From: Chloroflexota bacterium
GTDB taxonomy: Bacteria > Chloroflexota > Anaerolineae > Caldilineales > Caldilineaceae
DNA: 64,000 bases
Assembly (NCBI GenBank): GCA_018969295.1
Contig: JAGWYN010000006.1
Coordinates: 1-64,000 of the forward strand
Reading direction: 5' to 3'
A model generated the notes under the pieces. It did no database searches and was not told where the DNA came from. It saw only the letters and a list, made by a program, of their open reading frames with translations. The position numbers and the translations under genes are program-made. Shown here piece after piece: positions 10,076 through 17,469 of the stretch. Each line of letters opens with the position of its first letter. The first letter of the stretch is position 1.

Positions 10076-10819
10076 TCAGCTGCCTGTCGGGCTCTTCTCT
10101 GCTCGGTTGACCACGGCGATGATCTCGGCCATGATCGACAGGGCGATTTCTTCTGGGCGGCGTGCGCCGATGCGCAGCCCGATCGGCGCGTGAATGCGTT
10201 GGAGGTCGGTGTCGGTCAGGCCGTCGGCTGCCAGCGCCGCGCGCCGTCTGGCATGGGTTTTTTGCGAGCCCAGGGCCCCGATATAGAGAGCTGGGCTGCG
10301 CAGGGCTGCAGCCAGGGCTGGGTTGTCAAATTTTTCGTCGTGGGTGAGGGTGACGACGCAGCTGCTTTCATCCAGCCCTTGTTCTGCCAGCACCTCTGCT
10401 GGCCAGCGCGCAATCAGCTGGTCTGCATGGCCAAAGCGTTCTGGGGTGGCAAAGGCTGTACGTGCGTCGACGACGATGGTCTGGAAGCCCAGAACTTTGG
10501 CATAGGTGACCAGTGCGGCTGCAGTGTGCACGGCCCCGACGATAAAGAGCCGGAGCGGCGGTGTCTGGACATCCACGAAGAGTTCGACCGGGCCGGCGGG
10601 GTGGGTCTGGGTCAGCCGCACCGGTTTGCGCCCTGCAAAGAACTCCTCTGTTCGAGCTTGCAGGGCGGTTTCCAGGAGAGGATCCCCCAGGCTGCCAGCC
10701 GTTGTCCCGTCAGGCCAGAGCAGCAGCTGATGGCCCATCTGGGGACCGGTCAGCACAGTGGCCAGGGCGACCAGTCGACCCAGCCGGATTGCGTCTTCGA
10801 ACTGTCTGTGCAGGCTCAT
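10076..10819 (-). CDS. XdhC-type Moco maturation factor, Rossmann-domain half
   Basis: Protein of 247 residues with the C-terminal NAD-binding-like domain of XdhC proteins. LFIVGAVHTAAALVTYAKVLGF opens the Rossmann fold, followed by VVDARTAFAT, the Asp/His-rich VVTLTHDEKFDNPAL and the terminal IGLRIGARRPEEIALSIMAEI. XdhC binds molybdenum cofactor and supports its sulfuration and insertion into molybdenum hydroxylases. Here the usual single gene is divided: the start overlaps the end of the upstream N-terminal-half gene by four bases (ATGA), so the two are translationally coupled. It is the last gene of the cox-like cluster and faces the tRNA terminator. Confidence 0.85.
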   Translation of the reverse strand: MSLHRQFEDAIRLGRLVALATVLTGPQMGHQLLLWPDGTTAGSLGDPLLETALQARTEEFFAGRKPVRLTQTHPAGPVELFVDVQTPPLRLFIVGAVHTAAALVTYAKVLGFQTIVVDARTAFATPERFGHADQLIARWPAEVLAEQGLDESSCVVTLTHDEKFDNPALAAALRSPALYIGALGSQKTHARRRAALAADGLTDTDLQRIHAPIGLRIGARRPEEIALSIMAEIIAVVNRAEKSPTGS

Positions 10820-11139
10820 CGGGGGGCTTCCTCCCAGAGTTCGAGCCAGACCTCGATGGTGCCGCCACAGGCCAGCCCGACAGTTGTGGCCAGCTCATCG
10901 GTGATCCCATAGGTCAACAGTTTGGACCCTCCCTGTTGTAGCAGGGCCAGCGCCTCCTGGACGACTGCGCCTTCGACGCAGCCGCCGCTCACCGAGCCAG
11001 CCATCTCCCCGGCCGCTGAGACCGCCATTTTGGCCCCCAGGGGCAGCGGTGCCGACCCATACAGCTTGACCACCGTCGCCAGCACGATCGGTTTTTGTTC
11101 GGCGCGCCAGCGTTCCATTGTCGGTAGAAGTTCGCGCAT
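10816..11139 (-). CDS. XdhC/CoxI N-terminal domain protein
   Basis: Protein of 107 residues covering the conserved N-terminal XdhC_CoxI domain: PIVLATVVKLYGSAPLPLGAK, then AGEMAGSVSGGCVEGAVVQEA with the invariant SGGCVE motif, and the late GLACGGTIEVWLE. The Cys residues of SGGC and ACGG are the conserved ones thought to contact Moco. It overlaps the Rossmann-domain half by four bases and follows the coxE-like gene by about 30 bases. Together the two halves give about 354 residues, the length of a fused XdhC. Confidence 0.85.
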   Translation of the reverse strand: MRELLPTMERWRAEQKPIVLATVVKLYGSAPLPLGAKMAVSAAGEMAGSVSGGCVEGAVVQEALALLQQGGSKLLTYGITDELATTVGLACGGTIEVWLELWEEAPR

Positions 11140-11170
11140 CTGCTTGCCTTTCAGCAGGGATGGCCTGCGT

Positions 11171-12295
11171 TCAGAGTTTTTTCAGCACGCTGGCCAGCTG
11201 TTCCAGGCTGGCCAGGTTGTGGACGGGCAGGAAGCGGTCGATGTAGGGGAGGGCAGCCTGCATGCCGCGCACCAGGGGTTGGTAGTCGACGTCGCCCAGG
11301 AGTGGGTTGAGCCAGATGACCTGGGAGCTGCTGCGTTGCAGCCGCGCCATTTCGCGGGCCAGCAGGTCGATTTCACCCCGATCCCAGCCGTCGCTGACGA
11401 CCAGCACGACGGCTCCCTGATTCAACACCCGTCTTGCCCACTGGTAGTTGAACTGTTTGATCGCGTCCCCGATCCGGGTGCCGCCCGCCCAGTCATGCAC
11501 GGCCCGGCCGGCGTCTGCCAGGGCCACCTCGATGCTGCGGTGGTGCAGCTGGCGGGTGATGCGTGTCAACCGGGTGCTGAAGACAAAGACCTCCACCCGT
11601 TCCAACTGCCAGGCAACGGTGTAGAGAAACTGGAGCAGAATGCGCGAGTAGCGTTCCATCGAGCCGCTGATGTCGCAGAGCACAACGACGGGGCGTCGTT
11701 TGTAGCGACGGCGGCGGCGGGCCAGGTGGAAGATGTCGCCGCTGTTGCGCAGGTTCTGGCGCAGGGTGCGTCGCATGTCCAGCAGGGCTCCCCGTGTCGC
11801 CCGTTCGGTGCGGCGGGTGCGTCGTGGTTCCAACTGCCAGACGATCGAGCGCATCTGCTGACGGAGGGCCTGCAGCTCGGCTTCGTTCAGCTGCGCGAAG
11901 TGTTTCTGGCGCAGCACTTCGAGGTCGCTGTAGGTCTGGCGGATCTCTATCTCGGGGCTGGTGGGTGTTTCGATGCTTTCCTGGCCGTCGGAGTTGGCTG
12001 GCTGCAGCCATTCGATCTGCGTCGATCGGGGGGAGCTGTCGGCTTTGAGAGGGACACTGTCCCAGCGGGCCTGCCAGAAGCTGTCAAAGGCCTCTTCGAA
12101 ACGTTTTTGTTGTTCGCGCCGTCTTACCAGCAGCGCTGCCAGCATATTTTTGAAATCTTGCCGGTTGCCGATGTGGACATGGTTCAGGCTGTCGACGACA
12201 TCCACCATCTGGGTTGGGGGGATGTCCATGCCCAAGCTGCGCAGCAGGCGTCCAAAGAGCACGCAGTTGGAGAGCAGGTTTCCGGAAGGGTGCAT
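11171..12295 (-). CDS. coxE: CoxE-like VWA-domain protein
   Basis: Protein of 374 residues with a C-terminal von Willebrand A domain. The MIDAS motif DISGSMERYSR follows RYKRRPVVVLC, the conserved Thr is in the GGTRIGDA segment, and the late Asp in VVSDGWDRGE. The N-terminal ~190 residues contain helical RRREQQKRFEEAFDSFWQAR and ARRRRRYKRR stretches seen in CoxE relatives. CoxE works with the MoxR ATPase CoxD to assemble the Cu/Mo active site in authenticated CO dehydrogenases. Here the gene lies 8 bases downstream of the coxD-like gene and upstream of the xdhC pair, consistent with a maturation module. Confidence 0.85.
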   Translation of the reverse strand: MHPSGNLLSNCVLFGRLLRSLGMDIPPTQMVDVVDSLNHVHIGNRQDFKNMLAALLVRRREQQKRFEEAFDSFWQARWDSVPLKADSSPRSTQIEWLQPANSDGQESIETPTSPEIEIRQTYSDLEVLRQKHFAQLNEAELQALRQQMRSIVWQLEPRRTRRTERATRGALLDMRRTLRQNLRNSGDIFHLARRRRRYKRRPVVVLCDISGSMERYSRILLQFLYTVAWQLERVEVFVFSTRLTRITRQLHHRSIEVALADAGRAVHDWAGGTRIGDAIKQFNYQWARRVLNQGAVVLVVSDGWDRGEIDLLAREMARLQRSSSQVIWLNPLLGDVDYQPLVRGMQAALPYIDRFLPVHNLASLEQLASVLKKL

Positions 12296-12303
12296 AGGGC
12301 GCT

Positions 12304-13212
12304 TCAGACCAGCGTGGGCAGTCGCTGCAGAATTGGTTTCACAGCTGCACGCTGTGCCAGCTGGATATCTTCGCGGTATTTGAGCAGCGCGCCCAGCGTA
12401 TCGTAGACCAGGGTTTCGGTGAGCGCGCGCTGGTCGAGTGCGACCAGCGCCTTGATCCAGTCCAGGGTTTCGGCGACGCCTGGCACCTTGTACAGCTCTT
12501 CGCGGCGCAGTTCCTGGACAAACGCAACGACCTGGCGCGCCAGCTGGGCTGGGGCACCAGGCACCTTGGCCAGCACAATGCCGTACTCCTTCTCAAAGGA
12601 GGGGTAGTCGATCCAGTGGTAGAGACAGCGGCGTTTGAGTGCGTCGTGGATTTCGCGCGTCCGGTTCGAGGTGATGATCACGACCGGGGGGGCTGGCGCG
12701 CGCAGGGTGCCCAGTTCTGGGACGGTGATTTGAAAATCGGAGAGCACCTCCAGCAGGTAGGCTTCGAACTCTTCGTCCGCGCGATCGAGCTCGTCGATCA
12801 GCAGCACGGGGGGTCTGTCGCCGGTGTAGTCGATGGCCTGCAGCAGGGGGCGTTTGAGCAAAAAATGGGGGCTGAACAGTTCGTGTCGGGCACTTTCGAT
12901 CTGGACATGGCCGGCAGCCTCCATCAGCCGGATCTGCAGAAGCTGTTCGGTGTAATTCCACTCGTAGACAGCTGTGCTGACATCCAGCCCTTCATAGCAC
13001 TGCAGGCGGATCAGCGTTGTGTCAAGCCATTGGGTCAGCACTTTGGCGACCTCGGTTTTGCCGACTCCGGCTTCTCCTTCGAGAAAGAGGGGGCGTTTGA
13101 GTTTGAGGGCCAGGTAGATCGCAGTGGTCAGACTGCGGTCGCTGATGTAGTTCTGTTCGACCAGGGCGTTTTGAAGTTCATCGATCGAATGGAGTGTGGG
13201 CAGGCTCGGCAA
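12304..13212 (-). CDS. coxD: CoxD-like MoxR-family AAA+ ATPase
   Basis: AAA+ ATPase of about 302 residues in the MoxR branch. Walker A is LEGEAGVGKTEVAKVL, Walker B is PPVLLIDELDRADEEF, sensor 1 is VVIITSNRTREIHDALKRR (a conserved CoxD form), and the C-terminal lid includes YDTLGALLKYREDI. I place the start at a TTG (13212), giving MPSLPTLHSIDELQ, because GGGAG lies 8 bases upstream and family members start with a similar short lead into the SIDELQ helix. The open frame continues to 13302 without further homology. CoxD is the chaperone ATPase of the cox cluster and partners the VWA protein encoded next. Confidence 0.88.
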   Translation of the reverse strand: MPSLPTLHSIDELQNALVEQNYISDRSLTTAIYLALKLKRPLFLEGEAGVGKTEVAKVLTQWLDTTLIRLQCYEGLDVSTAVYEWNYTEQLLQIRLMEAAGHVQIESARHELFSPHFLLKRPLLQAIDYTGDRPPVLLIDELDRADEEFEAYLLEVLSDFQITVPELGTLRAPAPPVVIITSNRTREIHDALKRRCLYHWIDYPSFEKEYGIVLAKVPGAPAQLARQVVAFVQELRREELYKVPGVAETLDWIKALVALDQRALTETLVYDTLGALLKYREDIQLAQRAAVKPILQRLPTLV

Positions 13213-13334
13213 AGAACGGCTCCCGAGGAGGGTGAGCGTGGTGCAGCCAATGACGCGAAGGTGGGGCACACACGCAGGTTGAAAGATAGACGAGCAGCCC
13301 AAACGGTGCTCTTGCGCTCACGCAGGAGATGGAG

Positions 13335-13378
13335 AAGCTGCCGAGTTTCTTCAAAAAATCGGCAGCTTTTCCATCCTG
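13335..13378 (-). other. Inverted repeat between coxM and coxD
   Basis: A perfect 10-bp inverted repeat, AAGCTGCCGA (13335-13344) and TCGGCAGCTT (13369-13378), with a 24-base loop, lies in the 187-base gap between coxM and the coxD start. There is no clear T-tract on the minus strand, so it is more likely an mRNA structure or weak attenuator than a full terminator. Confidence 0.45.
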
Positions 13379-13399
13379 GCCGTCAGCTCTCTGGCGGCC

Positions 13400-14254
13400 C
13401 TAGCGGGCGCGTGCGGCCGCAGCGGAGAGTGCACGTGCGGCGATCTGCGCTGCGATCGATCGGCGGTAGGCTGCACTGGCATACATATCGCCGATCACCT
13501 CTTCGCCGAGGTCGTCTGCGATTGCGGCAGCTGCATGCTGGATCGTTGTGTCGTTGATCGGCTGGCCTTGCAGCGCGGCCTCGACGTGGTGGGCACGGAT
13601 CGCCTTGGGGGTGCTGCCACCAGCAGCCACCCGGAGCTGTCGGCAGACGCCCCCTGCGATCGCCACCTGGGCAGCCACCCCGAGGATGGCGTAGCGCGAG
13701 GCTGGGTTGAAGACCTTGGTGTAGGCGGAACCCTGGTTGGACTCGACGGGCACCTCGACCCGAGTGATGATCTCACCCTCTTCCAGGCTGGTGGTGAAGA
13801 GATCGACAAAAAATTCGTCGGCTGGGATGGCGCGCGGGCCTGCTGTGCCCTGTACATGGATCTGGGCGCCCAACGCGATCAGCACCGTCGGCAGATCGGA
13901 GGCTGGGTCTGCGTGGGCGATATTTCCTCCGACCGTGCCCCGGTTGCGCACCTGGGGATCTCCGATCAGACCGGCAGCTTCGCTCCAGACTTTGGGCAGG
14001 TCGTCTGAGGCAGCGCAGGCCGCGTGTGTGGTCAGCGCGCCGACCGAGACCGTGCCGTTGTGGCGGCTGATGCCTTTCAGGGCGGCGATCCGGCCCAGGT
14101 CGACCAGCAGGTCGGGTTGGGCCAGACGTAGCTTGAGCGCTGGGATCAGGCTGTGGCCTCCGGCCAGGATTTTGGCGTTGCTGTGGCTGCTTGTCCGTTC
14201 AACGGCTTCTTCTACCGACTGTGCGCGTACATAGTCGAATTTTGACGGATACAT
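13400..14254 (-). CDS. coxM: Molybdenum hydroxylase FAD-binding subunit (CoxM-like)
   Basis: FAD subunit of 284 residues, starting MYPSKFDYVRAQSVEEAV. The two FAD signatures are present: AGGHSLIPALKLR (near residue 32-45) and TVGGNIAHADPASDLP (near 108-123). The C-terminal CO_deh_flav_C domain ends with IGDMYASAAYRRSIAAQIA. The subunit passes electrons from the 2Fe-2S clusters to FAD and then a quinone or other acceptor. It is the third structural gene after coxS and coxL, separated from coxL by 89 bases that contain a very stable hairpin. Length matches other CoxM/CutM proteins (280-290). Confidence 0.9.
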   Translation of the reverse strand: MYPSKFDYVRAQSVEEAVERTSSHSNAKILAGGHSLIPALKLRLAQPDLLVDLGRIAALKGISRHNGTVSVGALTTHAACAASDDLPKVWSEAAGLIGDPQVRNRGTVGGNIAHADPASDLPTVLIALGAQIHVQGTAGPRAIPADEFFVDLFTTSLEEGEIITRVEVPVESNQGSAYTKVFNPASRYAILGVAAQVAIAGGVCRQLRVAAGGSTPKAIRAHHVEAALQGQPINDTTIQHAAAAIADDLGEEVIGDMYASAAYRRSIAAQIAARALSAAAARAR

Positions 14255-14293
14255 GTGGGTCTCCTGATTGAAATTTCTGACTGGGCGAGTTCA

Positions 14294-14330
14294 CAGAGGA
14301 TGGGGGGCAGCACTGCCCCCCCATCCTCTG
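14294..14330 (-). other. Strong intercistronic stem-loop between coxL and coxM
   Basis: CAGAGGAT plus a G6 run, CAG, a short CAC loop, then TG, a C7 run and ATCCTCTG make a stem of about 16 bp with a one-base bulge, filling most of the gap between the coxL stop and the coxM start. There is no T-tract after it on the minus strand. It is likely an RNA-stability, processing or translation-tuning element. Confidence 0.7.
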
Positions 14331-14343
14331 GCCCGATGGCTGC

Positions 14344-16704
14344 TTACGCAGCCTCCTGGATGGCCGACCACACCTTCTCCGCCGTAAACGGCATATCGAG
14401 ATGGCGGATGCCGAGCGGAGCCAGCGCGTCCATCACAGCATGTGCGACCGCCACGGTTGCCGCGATCGTCCCCATTTCGCCTGCCCCTTTGACGCCGAGG
14501 GGGTTGTGGGGGGAAGGGGTGACGGTGCGTGCGGTATGGATGACAGGCATGACGTCGGCGCGCGGCATGGCATAGTCCATAAACGTGCCGCTGAGGAGCT
14601 GTCCACTCTCGTCGTAGGCGCCGTATTCCCAGAGCGCCTGCCCGATCCCCTGGGCGATGCCGCCGACAATCTGGCCGTCGACCAGCATGGGGTTGATGAC
14701 ATTGCCGACATCGTCGACTGCATAGTACTTTTGCACAGAGACCTCGCCGGTGGCCCGGTCGATTTCCACCTGGCAGATGTGGGCGCTGTTGGGGAAGGTG
14801 AAATTGGCTGGGTCGTAGAAGGCCTGTTCTTCCAACCCGGGTTCCAGCCCGTCGGGCAGGTTGTGGGCGGTGTAGGCCCCCAGGGAAAGGTCGAAGAAGG
14901 ATTTTTTCTGGCTGGGGGAGCCTTTGACATAAACCCCGCCGCCGTTGAAGTCGTAGGCCAGGTCTTCCTCGGCTGCTTCCAGCTGATGGGCGGCAATCTT
15001 GAGCATTTTTTTGCGGACTTTTTCCGCGCTTTTGACAATGGCAGAGCCGCCGACTGCCATGCTGCGGCTGCCGTAGGTGCCCATCCCGAACGGAATTGCG
15101 GCGGTGTCGCCGTGGATGACCTCGATATCTTCCATTGGAACGCCCAGCTGGTCGGCGACGATCTGGGCAAAGGCGGTCTCGTGCCCCTGTCCATGCGTGT
15201 GGGAGCCGGTCAGGACGCTCACCTTGCCGGAGGGGTGGACGCGTACGATGCTGCTCTCCCAGAAGCCGACCGCAGAGCCGAGGGCTCCGGCGATCTTGGA
15301 GGGGGCAGGGCCAGAGGCTTCGATGCAGCCGCTGACGCCGATGCCGACCAGACGGCCTTCTGCGCGTGCGGCCTCGCGCGCGGCCACCAGCTCGCTGTAG
15401 CTGGAGAGCTCCTGTGCCTTGTCAAAGAGGCGGTTGTAGTCGCCGCTGTCGTAGAGCATCGCAACCGGGGTCTGGTAGGGGAACTCTTCCGGCTGGATGA
15501 AATTGTGGCGGCGGAACGCGATCGGGTCCAGGTCGAGCTCGCGTGCGGCGAGGTCGATCAGCCTTTCGACCACATAGGCGGCTTCTGGCCGACCTGCGCC
15601 GCGGTAGGCATCGACAGGCACGGTATTGGTCAGGGTGGCATAGGTGATCCCGTAGATGAGCGGGATTTTGTAAAGGCCGGAGAGCAGACAGTGGTAGAAG
15701 GCGGTGGGAATCAACGGGGCAAAGGTCGAGAGGTAGGCCCCGTGGTCGGCCCAGGTCTCGACCAGCAGGGCGGTGATATGCCCTTCGGCGTCCAGCCCCA
15801 GCTCGGCATGGGTCACATGGTCGCGACCGTGCGAGTCGGTGATAAAAGACTCGCTGCGGCTGGCCACCCATTTGACCGGGCGGTTGATCTTGCGTGCGAC
15901 CCACGGGGTGATGATCTCCTCTGGGTAGTGGAAGATTTTGCTGCCGAAGCCGCCGCCGACATCGGGAGAAATGACCCGGAGCTTATGTTCGGGGATGCCC
16001 AGGGTAAAGGCGCTGAGCAGCAGCCGGATGGGGTGGGGGTTCTGGCTGGTTGTCCACAGGGTCATCTCCTCGGTCGCCGCGTTCCACTGCGCCACCGCAG
16101 CGCGTGGTTCCATGGCATTGGGGATCAGCCGTTGATTGGTCAGGTCCAGCTTGATCACGTGGGCCGATGCGCTCAGGGCCTGTTCGATCGTTGGGCGGTC
16201 GCCCAGTGCCCAGGTATAGGAAAGGTTGTTGGGGATATCGTCGTGCAGCACGGGCTGGCCCGGCTGCATGGCACGTTTGGCGTCGGTGACCGCAGCGAGC
16301 GGGGTGTAGGAGACCTCGATCGCTTCGACCGCATCTTCAGCGATGTAGGGGGAGGTGGCGACGACGACTGCGACGCTGTCGCCGACATGGCGCACCTTGT
16401 CGCCGATCGGGACGACGGGCCAGCGTGTGGGCACCTTGCAGCCGGGCACGACCCAGCCGCAGGGCAACTTGCCGACCCCGCTGTCGATCAGCTCCTGCCC
16501 GGTAAAGACGGCGAGGACACCGGCCATCGCCTCTGCCGCACGTGTGTCGATCGCCTCGATCCTGGCGTGCGCGTAGGGGCTGCGTTTCACAGCGATATAC
16601 GCCATCTCCGGCAGCTGAAGATTGGCTACATACTTGCCGCGTCCCTGGATAAATCGGGGATCTTCCTTGCGTTTGACACTGGTTCCCACCAGAGTTTGAG
16701 ACAT
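14344..16704 (-). CDS. coxL: Molybdenum hydroxylase large subunit, CO dehydrogenase form II-like (CoxL-like)
   Basis: Molybdopterin-binding large subunit of 786 residues. It starts MSQTLVGTSVKRKEDPRF, with AAAGGAG seven bases upstream of the ATG at 16704. The substrate-loop motif is AYRGAGR (residues 366-372). Authenticated aerobic CO dehydrogenases (form I) have AYXCSFR with a copper-binding Cys, whereas AYRGAGR defines form II (BMS-type) enzymes whose CO activity is doubtful. Other conserved segments include DVGGGFGSK (Moco), GSHTHGQGHETAFAQ, and the C-terminal GVKGAGEMGTIAA with the catalytic Glu. The expected complex is (LMS)2 on the cytoplasmic side of the membrane. The true substrate (CO, a purine, an aldehyde or an aromatic) cannot be read from sequence. 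Confidence 0.9.
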   Translation of the reverse strand: MSQTLVGTSVKRKEDPRFIQGRGKYVANLQLPEMAYIAVKRSPYAHARIEAIDTRAAEAMAGVLAVFTGQELIDSGVGKLPCGWVVPGCKVPTRWPVVPIGDKVRHVGDSVAVVVATSPYIAEDAVEAIEVSYTPLAAVTDAKRAMQPGQPVLHDDIPNNLSYTWALGDRPTIEQALSASAHVIKLDLTNQRLIPNAMEPRAAVAQWNAATEEMTLWTTSQNPHPIRLLLSAFTLGIPEHKLRVISPDVGGGFGSKIFHYPEEIITPWVARKINRPVKWVASRSESFITDSHGRDHVTHAELGLDAEGHITALLVETWADHGAYLSTFAPLIPTAFYHCLLSGLYKIPLIYGITYATLTNTVPVDAYRGAGRPEAAYVVERLIDLAARELDLDPIAFRRHNFIQPEEFPYQTPVAMLYDSGDYNRLFDKAQELSSYSELVAAREAARAEGRLVGIGVSGCIEASGPAPSKIAGALGSAVGFWESSIVRVHPSGKVSVLTGSHTHGQGHETAFAQIVADQLGVPMEDIEVIHGDTAAIPFGMGTYGSRSMAVGGSAIVKSAEKVRKKMLKIAAHQLEAAEEDLAYDFNGGGVYVKGSPSQKKSFFDLSLGAYTAHNLPDGLEPGLEEQAFYDPANFTFPNSAHICQVEIDRATGEVSVQKYYAVDDVGNVINPMLVDGQIVGGIAQGIGQALWEYGAYDESGQLLSGTFMDYAMPRADVMPVIHTARTVTPSPHNPLGVKGAGEMGTIAATVAVAHAVMDALAPLGIRHLDMPFTAEKVWSAIQEAA

Positions 16705-16746
16705 CGATCTGCTCCTTTGCAAATTCAACTGCCCGACGAGGGGCGC

Positions 16747-17202
16747 CTAGGCTTTTGCCGCCTGAGCGACTGCGGCGATAATATTTTGATACCCTGTGCA
16801 ACGGCAGAGGTTGCCTTCCAGCCCATGGCGGATTTCTGCTTCGGTGATCTCGGGGTTGTCCTCCACAAGCTTGGCGGCGGCCATGATCATCCCGGGCGTG
16901 CAGTAGCCACACTGCAGCCCATGCTGATCCCAGAAGGCCTGCTGCATGGGGTGCAGTTTGCCGTTGGCCAGCCCTTCGATGGTGGTGATGGTGCTGCCGT
17001 CGGCTTGCACGGCCAACACGGTGCATGACTTGACTGCCTGCCCATCCAGGTGGATGGTACAGGCGCCACACTGGCTGGTATCACAGGCAATGTTGGTGCC
17101 GGTCAAACTCAGAGTGTCCCGGATGAAATCGACCAGCAGCAGGCGCGGTTCGACTTCACGGGTGTAGCTTTTGCCATTTACGACTACATTGATCGCGGTC
17201 AT
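16747..17202 (-). CDS. coxS: Molybdenum hydroxylase 2Fe-2S subunit (CoxS-like)
   Basis: Small iron-sulfur subunit of 151 residues with two 2Fe-2S domains. The plant-type ferredoxin cluster uses CDTSQCGACTIHLDG plus a later Cys (KSCTVLAVQ); the second uses CGYCTPGMI and CRCTGYQNI. Length and motif order are standard. It carries electrons from the Moco site of CoxL to FAD in CoxM. It is the first gene of coxS-L-M, with AAGGAG just before the ATG and a 180-base leader that can fold (see 17286-17324). A strong promoter sits at 17391-17420. Confidence 0.93.
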   Translation of the reverse strand: MTAINVVVNGKSYTREVEPRLLLVDFIRDTLSLTGTNIACDTSQCGACTIHLDGQAVKSCTVLAVQADGSTITTIEGLANGKLHPMQQAFWDQHGLQCGYCTPGMIMAAAKLVEDNPEITEAEIRHGLEGNLCRCTGYQNIIAAVAQAAKA

Positions 17203-17285
17203 CTGATCTCCTTTATAAGATAGAACAATTCAGGGTCCTTGGCAGAAAACGAAGCGTTGCAGTGGAAGTTCAAAACAAGCATGCT

Positions 17286-17324
17286 GACTGCAGCCACCGT
17301 CTACAGGGTCATCGCAGTCGGTGG
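17286..17324 (-). ncRNA. Candidate pseudoknot in the coxS leader
   Basis: In the leader RNA, CCACCG (17324-17319) can pair with CGGTGG (17299-17294), while GACTGCG (17319-17313) can pair with TGCAGTC (17292-17286). The order a-b-a'-b' is that of an H-type pseudoknot or two mutually exclusive stems. It lies downstream of the predicted start and upstream of coxS. It is not recognised as a known riboswitch class. Confidence 0.35.
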
Positions 17325-17390
17325 AAGGGTCCAATCCTCTTGTGTGAAGACAAGCAACACCAGATACATTCTTGGTAAGGCAGCTCTCAA

Positions 17391-17420
17391 AGTATACCGC
17401 AAGCTGAAAAAGGTTGTCAA
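17391..17420 (-). promoter_or_regulatory. Promoter of the coxSLM operon
   Basis: Read on the minus strand, TTGACA (17420-17415), 18 bases, then TATACT (17396-17391). Transcription would start near 17384, leaving a leader of about 180 bases before coxS. The promoter sits 50 bases downstream of the MoCF gene stop, so coxSLM can be expressed independently of the two upstream genes. Confidence 0.75.
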
Positions 17421-17469
17421 ACAGCCTTGCCGGGCGCAAAAGCGACGGTCTGCTGGTAGAACGTGCGCT

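Noticed and set aside
14401..17028. 875-codon plus-strand frame opposite coxL
   Set aside because: CoxL has all conserved motifs; the opposite frame has none.
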